A DNA stretch of 64,000 nt from Microbacteriaceae bacterium VKM Ac-2855 (GTDB taxonomy: Bacteria; Actinomycetota; Actinomycetes; Actinomycetales; Microbacteriaceae), in NCBI GenBank assembly GCA_013204985.1, contig JABMLG010000004.1, positions 186,001 through 250,000 on the forward strand, read 5' to 3'. This document shows positions 44,491 to 54,076 of this stretch, piece after piece. The first letter of the stretch is position 1. Every line of letters begins with the position of its first letter. The position numbers and the translations under genes are program-made. The notes below the pieces were generated by a model, which searched no databases, was not told the origin of the DNA, and saw nothing but the letters and a program-made list of their open reading frames with translations.

Positions 44491-45234
44491 TCAGTCGTCC
44501 TCATCGGTCGGGGGCTGGTCGAGCAGGGCGAGATCGCCACGGGTGACCAACTGGGTAGAGACGGCGTACTCCACGAGGCGCGCTCGGCGGTTGGTCGCGA
44601 GGGCACCCGGCCCGCCGCGCACCCCACGGACGCCGACGCGGTCGAGCTTCTCGCAGACGTTGTCGAGCTTTCGGTTGAAACGAGTGGTGAGCCAACCGAG
44701 GCGCGCGGCAGCGGATGCGGAGGAGGGGATGTCGCTGGTGCCGGTTCCATCGCGACGCAGCAACGGCTCGGCCAGCGCCACGATGAGCAGACGCTGCGAT
44801 GGGGTCAGCGCGATGCCACCCACGGTCGTGCTGCCCGTCATCGGGCGCGTCGAGGCCGTGGTCTGAAAAGCAGGCGACGCGGAGTGGATGCTCAGCTCGT
44901 ACGTCGTCGGACCGGCGGTGAAGATCACGACGGTGTAGCCGAAGACGATGGGCAGCCTGCTGCCCGGACCGAGCCAGGCCTGCACGCCGCCCGAGCCATC
45001 GGTGATCGTCGCCGTCAGGCGACTGCCGACATTGACCAGCCACCAGAGCCCGTCGCCGAACCCGACCTCGAGGAACCGGCGGTGCAGGAACGGATTGTCG
45101 TCGAGGTCGAGGTCGCCCTCACGGCCGATCACGAACGGTTCGCTGCGCGTGGGGGTGAACCACTCGCCGCAATACTCGACGCTGATCTCGTTCTCCGACG
45201 GCGACGGCAGCACGGGGAGGATCGATGTGGTCAC
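44491..45234 (-). CDS. FHA-domain protein with C-terminal helical domain
   Basis: A 247-residue cytoplasmic protein. The N-terminal part (about 15-105) is FHA-like: 'EPFVIGREGDLDLDDNPFLH' and 'RRFLEV.FGDGLWWLVNVGS', which keeps the Gly-Arg and the later Asn. The C-terminal half (about 130-240) looks winged-helix-like ('LTPSQRLLIVALAEPLLRRD', 'LGWLTTRFNRKLDNVCEKLD'), so it may bind DNA in response to phosphorylation. The GTG at 45234 overlaps the kinase stop (GTGA). It is two bases before EccC. Likely partner of the adjacent kinase. Confidence 0.82.
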   Translation of the reverse strand: MTTSILPVLPSPSENEISVEYCGEWFTPTRSEPFVIGREGDLDLDDNPFLHRRFLEVGFGDGLWWLVNVGSRLTATITDGSGGVQAWLGPGSRLPIVFGYTVVIFTAGPTTYELSIHSASPAFQTTASTRPMTGSTTVGGIALTPSQRLLIVALAEPLLRRDGTGTSDIPSSASAAARLGWLTTRFNRKLDNVCEKLDRVGVRGVRGGPGALATNRRARLVEYAVSTQLVTRGDLALLDQPPTDEDD

Positions 45235-46847
45235 GGAGCACATCCCTTCGTTGAATCGTCGGCGGAGGTCCCATCGGAGCGCACCAGCACGACTTCGATG
45301 CAGGTGGCCCCGGCGGGCTCCGCGGGGATGGTCAGCGACGTGTCGTCGACGCTGTTGAAGACCGGGTCCTGACCGGCGCGGTCGATGGACCACAGGTAGT
45401 AGTCGCCGACCGCCGGCTGCGGATTAGTCCACGTGAAGGTTGCGGTGCCCTCAGCGACCGAGCCCGTCAGGTCGGTGACCAATGGTGCGATGCCGTCGAC
45501 GAGCGGATCCGCGGGGGCGTCGGGCGCCACCGTCTCGCCGGCCGAGGAGACGGTGCCACTGGAGGAGAGCACCGCCGCTCCTACGGCGATGGAGCCGCCG
45601 ATCAGGGCGAGAGCGAGCACCGCGATCACGGCGATGCGCGCCGACGGGCGTCTCGGCACGACCGGCTCGGCGAGGTCGGGCTGCGGTCGGGGAGCGGGTC
45701 CGATGACTGTTCCAGCGTTCGACCCGCCACCGTCTCCGAGCGACACGACGCGCGGAGCGGCCCTCTCGGTGTCCAGAAGTGGAGTCGGGCGACCGACGTC
45801 GGGCGTCGACGGCGCGGGCGTGCTGGGCGTCGACGTCACAGGCGTCGACGTCACGGGAGTCGACGTCACGGGAGTCGACGTCACGGGCAAGGGCGTCACA
45901 TTTTCCGGCGATGAGTGCAGGTTGGGTCGCGTCGGGCTCGACGACGTGCCGCTCTCGTCGATCGGTGGCTGCGGGTCGGCGCGGCGGCGGACCCTCGGCT
46001 CCGTCCTCGGGAAATGCAGTTCGTGCTGCACGCGCTGCATCGCCAGGGCGAACTCGTAAGCGGTGGTGAATCGATCCTCCGGGCGCTTCGCGAGCGCCGT
46101 CGCGAGCAGTCGCGCGAGCGAAGCCGGCACTTCGCTGCGTCCGATGGGCTGCAGCGGCGACTCAATGATCCGCAGCATCTTCGAGTCTTCGTCGTTCGCG
46201 CCACCCGGCACATGGAACGGATCCCGGCCCGCGAGCAGACCGTAGATCGTCGCGCCGAGACTGTATATGTCGGCGGCATTGCCCTCGACAGCCGCCGACT
46301 CGAGCACCTCGGGCGGCGACCAGATGACCGAAAGCCCCGACACCTCGCCGGCCCGGGCCTGAGACGTCGTAGCGGAGATACCGAAATCGCTGAGGTGCGG
46401 CTCGTCCTCCTCGTCGAGCAGCACGTTCTCCGGCTTGATATCGCGGTGAACGAGCCCCGCGCGGTGCAGGGTCTCCACGGCACCCGCGAGCTTGATGCCG
46501 ATCTGCAGCACCGACTCGACCGACATCGGGCTCACTCGGAAGCGCTTCCCGAGATGCTGGTTCCGGTAGTACTCCATCACGATGTACCCACGGCCGTTCG
46601 GCGCGATGTTCGCGTCGAAGATGGTCGCCATGTTCTGGTGCCAGGAGAACTGCGCCATCATCTGCGCCTCGGCCTTGAATCGCGCGATCAGATCGGCCTC
46701 GGTCGCCGTGAGCACTTTGACCGCCACGACTCGCTTGGTCAGCGTCTGCTCATAGGTGAACACCTCGGCGAACCCGCCGGAGCCGAGATGATCGAGGAAG
46801 GTGAGGCCGGGGATCTCAGGCGGTGCCACCCGCTGCCGGCCGCTCAT
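45231..46847 (-). CDS. transmembrane Ser/Thr protein kinase
   Basis: A 538-residue PknB-type kinase. The kinase domain (about 12-280) has the Gly loop 'GSGGFAEVF', Lys in 'VVAVKVL', the catalytic loop 'LVHRDIKPENVLL', 'SDFGISATT', and the 'SPPEVLES' region. A long Pro/Thr/Ser linker with 'TPVTS' repeats leads to one membrane helix (about 405-428, 'IAVIAVLALALIGGSIAVGA') and an extracellular domain of about 105 residues, FN3-like ('TFTWTNPQPAVGDYYLWSID'), with no PASTA repeats. It overlaps both neighbouring FHA genes by four bases. It should phosphorylate Thr sites read by the FHA proteins of this operon. Confidence 0.93.
   Translation of the reverse strand: MSGRQRVAPPEIPGLTFLDHLGSGGFAEVFTYEQTLTKRVVAVKVLTATEADLIARFKAEAQMMAQFSWHQNMATIFDANIAPNGRGYIVMEYYRNQHLGKRFRVSPMSVESVLQIGIKLAGAVETLHRAGLVHRDIKPENVLLDEEDEPHLSDFGISATTSQARAGEVSGLSVIWSPPEVLESAAVEGNAADIYSLGATIYGLLAGRDPFHVPGGANDEDSKMLRIIESPLQPIGRSEVPASLARLLATALAKRPEDRFTTAYEFALAMQRVQHELHFPRTEPRVRRRADPQPPIDESGTSSSPTRPNLHSSPENVTPLPVTSTPVTSTPVTSTPVTSTPSTPAPSTPDVGRPTPLLDTERAAPRVVSLGDGGGSNAGTVIGPAPRPQPDLAEPVVPRRPSARIAVIAVLALALIGGSIAVGAAVLSSSGTVSSAGETVAPDAPADPLVDGIAPLVTDLTGSVAEGTATFTWTNPQPAVGDYYLWSIDRAGQDPVFNSVDDTSLTIPAEPAGATCIEVVLVRSDGTSADDSTKGCAP
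45826..45900. repeat. 15-bp tandem repeat in the kinase linker
   Basis: Four 15-base units (45826-45885) of the form GG(C/A)GTCGACGTCAC(A/G) and a degenerate fifth encode the TPVTS repeats. The copy number may vary between strains. Confidence 0.75.
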
Positions 46848-48442
46848 CGGATCTCCCGGAACGTGAGGCGCACACCGTCACCGATGTCGAAGGCGTCGCC
46901 GTCGATCACCGGAACGGGCACCCGGGTCGTGAGACGTTCCGGCTCGGCGCCGGCGCGATGCAGCACCGTTCCGTTGGTGCTGCCGACATCCGTGACGAGG
47001 ACGAGGCGGCCTTCGACCCGCACTTCGAGGTGGTTGCCGGACACCTCCGAGCTGGGGCTCGCTACCGTGATCAGCGTGGGCACCGCGCCGGACACGCGGG
47101 AGAGGTGCGGCTGCCGGCCGATGATCAGCGCTCCGTCGATGGTCAGGGACTCGCCCGTGGACAGGTCGATGCGTCCGAAGGTCCGCGGCGTCTCCTCCGG
47201 AGCATCCGGGGAGGTCACCGCACTCGCTCCGACGCGGGGGATGCGCGGCGGGGATGCTCGGGTGAAGCCGTCATGGTCCGGATCGCTCGCGTTCGACTCA
47301 GGCGGCGCGGCCGGTGGAGCGGATGCAGCGGGTGACGACGAGGCCGAGCGAGCGAAGCCGCGATACCCGTCGATGACGACGGCGGACGACGCTGCCGCAG
47401 CGGGCGCGGCCGGAGGAGTCGGCGCGGGCGGAGGCATCGGCGCGGGCGGAGCCGGACTCACCTCGACATCGAGAGCCGTACCAGGTGCCGGAGCCGATGC
47501 CGGAGACGGAGGGACGGGGACGGGATCCGCACGTCGAGGCGCGGCCTCCCACGGCGACACCATCTTGGTGAAGCCTGTCGAGCCTTCGTCGAAGTCGTCG
47601 TCGAGGTCGGCCCCAACGTCCGGTTCCTCCTCCCCGTCGGTCTCGACAGCGACGACGGTGAGCGAAGCGCGTCGATCATCATCGTCGATTTCGACGTATC
47701 CACGCGTCAGATCGGCGGGCTCGACGATCTCGATCTGGTCCGCGGCGAACTCGCCCAGGCCCGCCTCGACTGGGGCTGGCTCGCGCTGCACGCCGGGAAC
47801 CGGCGATCCCGAATCCGCATCTCGTCCGGGCAGTGGAGCCAACGCATCCGGATGAGCGGGCGCCCAGGAGGGTGAGGGCGGCGAGACGGGCTTGACGAGC
47901 GACGGCGAGGCGGGCTTGACGAGCGACAGCGGCGTCACAGCCGGGCGGCGCACGACGAAAGGGTCTGCGACCGCACGATCGAACGGCTCAGAACCCAGCG
48001 GAAGCGGGTCCGCCGTCGCGGCCCCGAACCGCACCGAGGCCGCGGCGACCACCCCGTCGATGATCGGCAGTGCGGATGCACGGGAGTCGAACGCACCGCC
48101 GGTCTCGATGACGGCGCCGGCCGTCGCATCGAGTACCGACTCGGTCCAGGTCGAGACACCCGAGCCATCGATGATCGTCGCTCCGCCGAGTACGCGGACG
48201 TCCCCTCGGACGACGACGCGGAGCCGTTCGCCTTCAGTCAGCACGACCGCGAACGGCGGCAGCGCCAGGATGCCTCCCGGTGTCGCCGTGTCGAGGGTCT
48301 CCAGCACGGCACCGAAACCCGCCGCCACCGACTCCCAGAGCGCCCGGACCGTCGTCGGATCCGTCGAACCGGGCACCAGCACGACGTTGCCGCCCCGCAC
48401 GGCGGCGAACCATACGCCCGGTACATAGCTCAGATCACTCAT
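46844..48442 (-). CDS. FHA-domain protein with long disordered middle
   Basis: A 532-residue protein. The first 170 residues form a beta-rich domain ('SYVPGVWFAAVRGGNVVLVP', 'LRVVVRGDVRVLGG'). A Pro/Ala/Asp-rich disordered stretch of more than 200 residues (about 180-410) follows. The C-terminal 110 residues form a canonical FHA domain with 'ALIIGRQPHLSRV', 'EVSGNHLEVRVE' and 'VTDVGSTNGTVLH'. ATG 48442 overlaps the phosphatase stop by eight bases. The disordered region holds many Thr/Ser and may be a kinase substrate, so the protein could act as a phosphorylation-dependent scaffold. Cytoplasmic by prediction. Confidence 0.85.
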   Translation of the reverse strand: MSDLSYVPGVWFAAVRGGNVVLVPGSTDPTTVRALWESVAAGFGAVLETLDTATPGGILALPPFAVVLTEGERLRVVVRGDVRVLGGATIIDGSGVSTWTESVLDATAGAVIETGGAFDSRASALPIIDGVVAAASVRFGAATADPLPLGSEPFDRAVADPFVVRRPAVTPLSLVKPASPSLVKPVSPPSPSWAPAHPDALAPLPGRDADSGSPVPGVQREPAPVEAGLGEFAADQIEIVEPADLTRGYVEIDDDDRRASLTVVAVETDGEEEPDVGADLDDDFDEGSTGFTKMVSPWEAAPRRADPVPVPPSPASAPAPGTALDVEVSPAPPAPMPPPAPTPPAAPAAAASSAVVIDGYRGFARSASSSPAASAPPAAPPESNASDPDHDGFTRASPPRIPRVGASAVTSPDAPEETPRTFGRIDLSTGESLTIDGALIIGRQPHLSRVSGAVPTLITVASPSSEVSGNHLEVRVEGRLVLVTDVGSTNGTVLHRAGAEPERLTTRVPVPVIDGDAFDIGDGVRLTFREIR

Positions 48443-49310
48443 GGGATTCCGCCTCTGCCGTCGCGCGTGGGGCCGTCGGTACCGTGTCGCCCGATCGATC
48501 ACTCGGCGCGACCCGATCAACGGTGGTGGCGGCGTCGTCGTCGCCGTCGACCTCGACCGCGTCGATCACGAGCACGGTCAGGTTGTCGTGTCCACCGGCC
48601 TCCAACGACTCGACCACAAGTCGATCCGCAGCGCTCTGCGGATCCGCCTGCGCCAACAGCACCGAAGCGATGCGCTCGTCGTCGAGCTCGCGGGTCAGCC
48701 CATCCGAGCAGATCAGCATCCGGTCGCCGCTCTCGGCCGGGATGAACCAGTAGTCGGGATCGGGCTCGTCGGTCGTTCCGACCCCGAGAGCCCGGGTGAT
48801 CACGTTCCGTTCCGGATGCGTCGCCGCGTGAGCCGCTTCGATCTCGCCCGAGTCGATGAGCTCCTGCACGACCGAATGATCGACACTGATCTGCTCCAGC
48901 CGCCCCCCTGCCATCCGGTAGGTGCGCGAATCGCCGATGTTGAAGACGAGCCAATAGCCGCGCCCGGCGATGTCGCAGATACCGAGCCCGGTGACCGTCG
49001 TGCCGGCCCGGAACTCCCCGTGCGCCACGATTCCGGCGATACCCAGCTGCGCACGGTTCAGGCTGTTTCGCACATCGTCCGCCACGATCGCCCGAAGGCC
49101 CACCAGCGGCTCGAACGAGTGAACGGCGATGCTACTGGCCACCTCGCCGGCCTCGTGTCCACCCATGCCGTCCGCGACCACGAAGACGGGCTTCTCGGCG
49201 AGGAAAGCGTCCTCATTGATACGCCGACGCTTGCCGCGGTCGGTCGCCTGACCCCAGCGCAAAGCGATCGGCGAACCGCCGTCGCTGCGCGTGATCGCCG
49301 CGCCGGTCAT
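48435..49310 (-). CDS. PP2C-type Ser/Thr phosphatase
   Basis: A 291-residue metal-dependent phosphatase. Motifs: 'RGKRRRINEDAFLAEKPVFV', 'VADGMGGHEAGEVAS', 'AGTTVTGLGI', 'FNIGDSRTYRM', 'ISVDHSVVQELIDSGEI', 'RMLICSDGLTREL' and 'GGHDNLTVLVI'. All acidic metal ligands of PPM/PstP enzymes are present. No membrane segment. It overlaps the RDD-FHA gene (4 bases) and the FHA gene (8 bases). It would reverse the phosphorylation made by the kinase encoded two genes downstream. Confidence 0.94.
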   Translation of the reverse strand: MTGAAITRSDGGSPIALRWGQATDRGKRRRINEDAFLAEKPVFVVADGMGGHEAGEVASSIAVHSFEPLVGLRAIVADDVRNSLNRAQLGIAGIVAHGEFRAGTTVTGLGICDIAGRGYWLVFNIGDSRTYRMAGGRLEQISVDHSVVQELIDSGEIEAAHAATHPERNVITRALGVGTTDEPDPDYWFIPAESGDRMLICSDGLTRELDDERIASVLLAQADPQSAADRLVVESLEAGGHDNLTVLVIDAVEVDGDDDAATTVDRVAPSDRSGDTVPTAPRATAEAESHE

Positions 49311-50395
49311 CGCGTGCCCACCGTGATCCGGCGCTCGCCGATGCAGACCGTATCGCCGGCCTGCAGCCGCAATGGAGTCTCGCCCACCGAGAGGCGCTGC
49401 TCGCCTCGGACGACGACCGTGCCATTCGTGGAACGCCTGTCGACGACACTCAGATCACCGGCGATCACGTCGAAACGGGCGTGCGTCTTGGAAAGGGACA
49501 TCGTGCGGGTGTCGTCGACGGCGTGAACCGCGGCGATCAGCTCGCCGGGGCGCGGTGCCGGATCGCGCCCCACGAGCAAAGACTCGGAGACGAGAACCAC
49601 TGAGGCGTCGTCGAAGACGAGGCGAAACGGCGTCGGCGGGGTGGCGGGGGCCGGCGCGCCCGTGGCGTAGCCGGCGAGCACCGGAGCACCGATCGGCGGA
49701 GTGGGTCGCGACTCATTGGGGCGCACGACGGTGTGCGTGACCTGAACCGGAGTCACCTCGGAGGCTGCGGGGTGAACGACGGCGGTCGACTCCGTCACGA
49801 ACGCGGCCAACGTCGAGCGAACCGCCGCCGGTGCCGACGGCTCCGGCAGTACCGGCGCCCCCGGGTTCTCCGCGACACGCGTGGCCGCGGGGGGCACCGC
49901 TCCGTTTGTCCCTGGCAGGGGGAAGCGCGCATCCAGCATCCAGGTGCCGGACGCCGCATCATGCCAGCCGCGCAGTCGACCGCTGCTGTCGAACAGCGGG
50001 GTGAAGGGTCCGATGAGGATCACTGTGGTCAGCGAGAGCACGATGTTGCGCAGGAACGCGCGGCCGAAGCCGGCCGGGCGCCCCGTCTCGAACGACACGA
50101 GCCGCAGTCGCAGCGCCCGCATCCCGAACGAGCCGAGACCGCCCTGCATCGCCACGAACACCAGGCCCCAGACGGCACTCAGAGCCGAAGAGGCGATCGC
50201 GCCGATCAGCAGCGACCCCCCGTCGGAAGTGCCGCCCGCGGTGGCGAATGCTGAGACCACCAGAACCGTACCGACCACTCCACCGATCATCGAGGCGATC
50301 AGCGCATCGATCAGGTACGCCAGGAAGCGGCGACCCAACGCGGCGGGCACGCCGGTGACGGAGGCGGTCCCTCCGCTCAGCCTGTTCTCACTCAT
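49307..50395 (-). CDS. RDD membrane protein with C-terminal FHA domain
   Basis: A 362-residue protein. The N-terminal RDD domain (about 15-165) has three or four hydrophobic helices, with 'ALGRRFLAYLIDALIASMIG' and 'GSFGMRALRLRLVSFETGRP'. A Pro/Ala linker follows, then an FHA domain (about 265-360): 'LLVGRDPAPRPGELIAAVH', 'SLSKTHARFDVIA', 'DRRSTNGTVV'. The FHA domain faces the cytoplasm, so this is a membrane dock for phosphorylated partners. Overlaps its neighbours by 4 and 8 bases. Confidence 0.9.
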   Translation of the reverse strand: MSENRLSGGTASVTGVPAALGRRFLAYLIDALIASMIGGVVGTVLVVSAFATAGGTSDGGSLLIGAIASSALSAVWGLVFVAMQGGLGSFGMRALRLRLVSFETGRPAGFGRAFLRNIVLSLTTVILIGPFTPLFDSSGRLRGWHDAASGTWMLDARFPLPGTNGAVPPAATRVAENPGAPVLPEPSAPAAVRSTLAAFVTESTAVVHPAASEVTPVQVTHTVVRPNESRPTPPIGAPVLAGYATGAPAPATPPTPFRLVFDDASVVLVSESLLVGRDPAPRPGELIAAVHAVDDTRTMSLSKTHARFDVIAGDLSVVDRRSTNGTVVVRGEQRLSVGETPLRLQAGDTVCIGERRITVGTR

Positions 50396-52796
50396 GCGAT
50401 TGCGCCTCTTTCTTCGTGACTACCGATGACGAGCCTGCGGGTGTCTTTCCGGATGCCGGGCCGGGCCCGCTCGCCTGATCCGCTGCTGATCGATGTCCGA
50501 CGGTCGAGCGCCGCGCATCGAGTGCGGCGCGCACCCATTCAGGGCGCAGCGATCGCAGCGACACCGCCGCACGCCATCGCACGGTGCGCGACACCGAACC
50601 CTTCATCTGGGTCACGATGCCGTCGACATCGACCCAGAACGCCTTCGCATCGTCGTCTTCCGGTTCGACCGGGCCGAACACGGCCGAGTCTGCCGCTCGG
50701 GCGGCTTCGATGACCTGCGCCGAGGGGAATGCCTTCTGCAGGGTCTCGGCCTCCTCGCGGCGTGTGGCACCCGCGGGGAGGACGGCACCGAGATCGGCGG
50801 CGTGATCGCGGATCTCGGACCAGCCGCCGCTAACCCGATCCGCCGCGCGTCCGGTGGCGCTCCGGCGCGTGCGACGCTTCGCCTTAACGATTGCGATCGC
50901 GATCGCCGGGCCGAGCAGAACGGCGAGACCCGCGACGGTCCAGCCGAGTGCGCCGAGCACGACGAGGATCCAGCCGAAAGCGTTACCGCCTTCTCCGGGC
51001 GGATCGTCCTCCGCGACTACATCCGGCGGCACTTCTGCGGGTTCCTGAGGCGGGGGCGGCGGCTGCAACACCTGAGCCTGCGGCTGCTTCTGCGGCTCCG
51101 GACTCTGCTGCTGCGGCACCTGCTCGACGGGCGGCGTGGGATCGAACACGACCCAACCGGCGTCGGAGAACGGGATCTCGACCCAGGCGTGCAGATCGGC
51201 ACCGGTGACAGCGACCGTGCCGTCGAGAGGAGTTCCCTCGACCGGGTAGAAGCCCATCACGACCCGCGCCGGGAGGCCGATCGATCCGGCCATCAGGGCC
51301 ATCAGCGTCGCGTACTGCTCGTCGTCGCCGATCATCTCGCCGCCCGCGGCCGCTGCCGCGAGCATCGACTGCAGGCGCCCAGAGCCGTGACCTGGGCGCG
51401 ACGGCGACTCGCCCTCGAGGCCGTGGCTGAAGAAGCCTTCCGTGTGCAGCGAGGTCTCGATCGCTCGGGCCTGCGCGTACGCACCCGTCGTATCGCCGAC
51501 GGCCTCGGTTGTCGCCGCTGCGACCGCCTCCGGCACGCTCCGTGCGGCCGGGACGGTGACCGCGGTTGCCGCGGCGCCCGCGAGGTCGGCCTCCTCCGGT
51601 GGAGGAGGGAGTACTGCCGAAATCGTGTAGGAATCGCCTGCCGCGAGCCCCGCCGTCACGACCCCGACCCCGGTCGCCGCGTTGTAGTGCATCGATGCGG
51701 CCAGGCGCGCCTGCCGGTCGCCGTCGAAGCGGATCCCCGTGAGGTAGCCCGAATCGGGCAGCCAGACGCCAGAGAGGCCCTCGATCGCCAGCGTGAGTTC
51801 CGTCGGTGTGCCGGTGCGCTCCTCCTGCACGGACTCGCCGATCCGCGCGAAGGTGCCCGAGGCGGTGCCGCCACCGGATGCGACGTCGTAGACCAGTCCT
51901 GTGTACGAGTCCATCGTCGCCAAGCGGATGCGCTGGCCGGCGGCCAGTCCGGTGACCGTGAAGAGTGTGGTCTCCTTCTGGTCGCGAACGATCTTGCGGT
52001 ACGACGCGAGCGGAGTGACGTAGTCGTGCAGGTCGAGTGGCGGCACGATCCGCTCACGCAACGCGAAACGCGCACCCGAGGAGTCGGCGACGGCCGCGGT
52101 GCCGACGACCGCAGTGGCGGCCACCAGCAGCACGACGACTGCGGATCCGAGCCGTCGAAGACGGAGCCCCGTGCCGCCCGAGGTAGTGGGCTGAATCCTC
52201 CGCCACGCGCTCCAGCCCAGCGCGACCGCGCCGAAGGCGATCGCCTGGCCGAGCGGCGCGACCGCCTCGGTCGTACCGAAAAGGATGGAGACGCCCAGGA
52301 CGACGGCAGCGGGCAGTAGCGCCCACAAGGGCCGCGCCGCGCGGAACGCCAGGCTGAAGCCGATGACTCCGCAGATGAGCACCGTGAGGTAGGGCACCAG
52401 CAAGAGTTCGGGGAATGCACCGGCGGGCGGGCGGATCGTCAGAAGACTCTTCCACCCGGTGACTGGCGCCGTGACCAGATGCTGTACCGCGGCGGGGCCA
52501 GGGAACACTCCGGCCACGGCCTCGAAGCGCAACGCGGCGGCGGTACCGGCGAGCAGGTACCCGACGACAGTGAGGAAAGCGATCATCAACACCCCGAGTC
52601 GGAATCGAGCGCCGAGCAGAGCGACGACGAGCGCCACGACCACGCCGACACAGCTCGCGACCAGGTGTTCGGCGCCCGAGAACACCCGGCCGAATCCGAC
52701 GGCGCCCGCGACCAGCAGTGCCGACATCGCCAGCGCATCGAGGGCGAGAGCGCGCGCCGGACGGGTCGGCACGGAGGTGACGCGGGCGGCGCTCAT
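50388..52796 (-). CDS. transglutaminase-like membrane protein lacking the catalytic Cys
   Basis: An 802-residue TgpA/DUF3488-type protein. Six or more membrane helices (about 15-225) are followed by an exported transglutaminase-like domain (about 260-600) and another membrane helix (about 640-670) with a cytoplasmic tail. In the core, 'GEMIGDDEQYATLMALMAGS' stands where active enzymes have G-x-C, so the nucleophilic Cys is replaced by Asp. The His ('DLHAWVEI') and Asp ('WVVFDPTPP') positions remain. It is therefore probably a non-catalytic or altered enzyme. ATG 52796 overlaps the DUF58 stop. MoxR-DUF58-transglutaminase sets occur widely in bacteria; function in secretion is inferred from the operon. 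Confidence 0.88.
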   Translation of the reverse strand: MSAARVTSVPTRPARALALDALAMSALLVAGAVGFGRVFSGAEHLVASCVGVVVALVVALLGARFRLGVLMIAFLTVVGYLLAGTAAALRFEAVAGVFPGPAAVQHLVTAPVTGWKSLLTIRPPAGAFPELLLVPYLTVLICGVIGFSLAFRAARPLWALLPAAVVLGVSILFGTTEAVAPLGQAIAFGAVALGWSAWRRIQPTTSGGTGLRLRRLGSAVVVLLVAATAVVGTAAVADSSGARFALRERIVPPLDLHDYVTPLASYRKIVRDQKETTLFTVTGLAAGQRIRLATMDSYTGLVYDVASGGGTASGTFARIGESVQEERTGTPTELTLAIEGLSGVWLPDSGYLTGIRFDGDRQARLAASMHYNAATGVGVVTAGLAAGDSYTISAVLPPPPEEADLAGAAATAVTVPAARSVPEAVAAATTEAVGDTTGAYAQARAIETSLHTEGFFSHGLEGESPSRPGHGSGRLQSMLAAAAAGGEMIGDDEQYATLMALMAGSIGLPARVVMGFYPVEGTPLDGTVAVTGADLHAWVEIPFSDAGWVVFDPTPPVEQVPQQQSPEPQKQPQAQVLQPPPPPQEPAEVPPDVVAEDDPPGEGGNAFGWILVVLGALGWTVAGLAVLLGPAIAIAIVKAKRRTRRSATGRAADRVSGGWSEIRDHAADLGAVLPAGATRREEAETLQKAFPSAQVIEAARAADSAVFGPVEPEDDDAKAFWVDVDGIVTQMKGSVSRTVRWRAAVSLRSLRPEWVRAALDARRSTVGHRSAADQASGPGPASGKTPAGSSSVVTKKEAQSHE

Positions 52797-54076
52797 CCGT
52801 CGCCCCGCTGCAGGATCCGCGGCAGCTCTTCCAAGGTGGGAACCGTGAGCACCACGATCTCGCCGAGCATCCGTCGGGATGGTTCGGCGCCGGGCGCACA
52901 CCGCAACACCAGCACGCGAGCGCCGCGCGGCAGGTGCTGAGCGGCCGCGCGCAGCTGAGCCGGCTTCGTCTGCGGACCGACCGAGAGCACCACCACGGAC
53001 GCCTCGGTGGCCCTCCGCCCCACCGCGCGGGCGAGCGCGATCACGTCACCGTCGGGAACGAGCTCGACGCCGGCGAGAGCGTCCAGCAGTTCGCGTCGTC
53101 CGCTTGAGCGGAGCACCACGTTCTGCGCGACGAGGCTGACGGCCCTGCCGTCGGCGAGCGCCTGGAGCCCGACCGAACCCGCGGCCGACACCGCCAGTTC
53201 GAAGCCGATCGCTACGGGAGCGTCCGAATCCGGATGCTCCGAGCCCGCGACCGAGATTCCGATCGCGATCTGGGTCCGTCGGGTCTCCTCGAACTGTCTC
53301 ACCATGAGGGTCCGTGTGCGGGCGTAGGTCTTCCAGTGCACGTGGCGCCGGTCGTCGCCGAGCGAGTACTCCCGAAGAGCGTGAAAGGAGACGTCGCTGT
53401 TCGAGAGTTCACGGCTCGGGTCTCCCTCGAGATCTTTCAGGAGGCCGGCCGCCGAATTAGCCAAGGCGACCGTGCGCGGATGGACGAACAGCTGTTGCGG
53501 CTCCGTCCAACGCACGACCCGGCGCAGCATTCCGAACGGGTCGCCTCGAACCGACCTCAGCGGGCCGACCGGCAGCACGCCGCGACGGTGCGTCGGGATG
53601 ATGAAGCTCGCTTCGTGCGCAGCCCCGGCTGCCAGACGAGGCAGCGCGAAGACCTCAGTAGTCCCTCCGATCGGCAGCTCGATCGTGGCCGGCAGCAGAG
53701 CATGGCCGGACGCATTCGCCACGCGGACGCGGCCCACGGCACGATGGCCGACGACGACCCGGTCTACCGCCAGATCCAGCGCGACCCTGTAGGCGGACCG
53801 ACCGATCGTGAACGCGGTGGCGACAGCCAGGGCGGCCAGGCCGAAGACGGCCAGGAGGCGCACCTCCACCCACCCGAGCGCTGCGCCGAGCAGCAGCAGG
53901 ACGACGCTGACGAACAACACACTCCACCCGAGCCGGGTCACCACGCGAGCCGCGGGGGTGACTCGCACGAGCGCCGGGCGAACCGCCGCGCCGACTACGG
54001 CCGCGACCGCGCCAGTGCGCTCGCGCAGCGCCGCAGTGCGCCGAGCCAGGGGCATCGATCCGCCCGTCGTGGTCAC
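52793..54076 (-). CDS. DUF58 family protein
   Basis: A 427-residue protein. Two membrane helices near the N-terminus (about 35-80, 'LGWSVLFVSVVLLLLGAALG') are followed by a beta-domain and the DUF58 signature, including 'SFHALREYSLGDDRRHVHWK' and 'TYARTRTLMVRQFEE', then a von-Willebrand-A-like region. DUF58 proteins pair with MoxR ATPases and are thought to bind metals and assist complex assembly. GTG 54076 overlaps the MoxR stop (GTGA); its stop overlaps the transglutaminase start. Confidence 0.88.
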   Translation of the reverse strand: MTTTGGSMPLARRTAALRERTGAVAAVVGAAVRPALVRVTPAARVVTRLGWSVLFVSVVLLLLGAALGWVEVRLLAVFGLAALAVATAFTIGRSAYRVALDLAVDRVVVGHRAVGRVRVANASGHALLPATIELPIGGTTEVFALPRLAAGAAHEASFIIPTHRRGVLPVGPLRSVRGDPFGMLRRVVRWTEPQQLFVHPRTVALANSAAGLLKDLEGDPSRELSNSDVSFHALREYSLGDDRRHVHWKTYARTRTLMVRQFEETRRTQIAIGISVAGSEHPDSDAPVAIGFELAVSAAGSVGLQALADGRAVSLVAQNVVLRSSGRRELLDALAGVELVPDGDVIALARAVGRRATEASVVVLSVGPQTKPAQLRAAAQHLPRGARVLVLRCAPGAEPSRRMLGEIVVLTVPTLEELPRILQRGDG

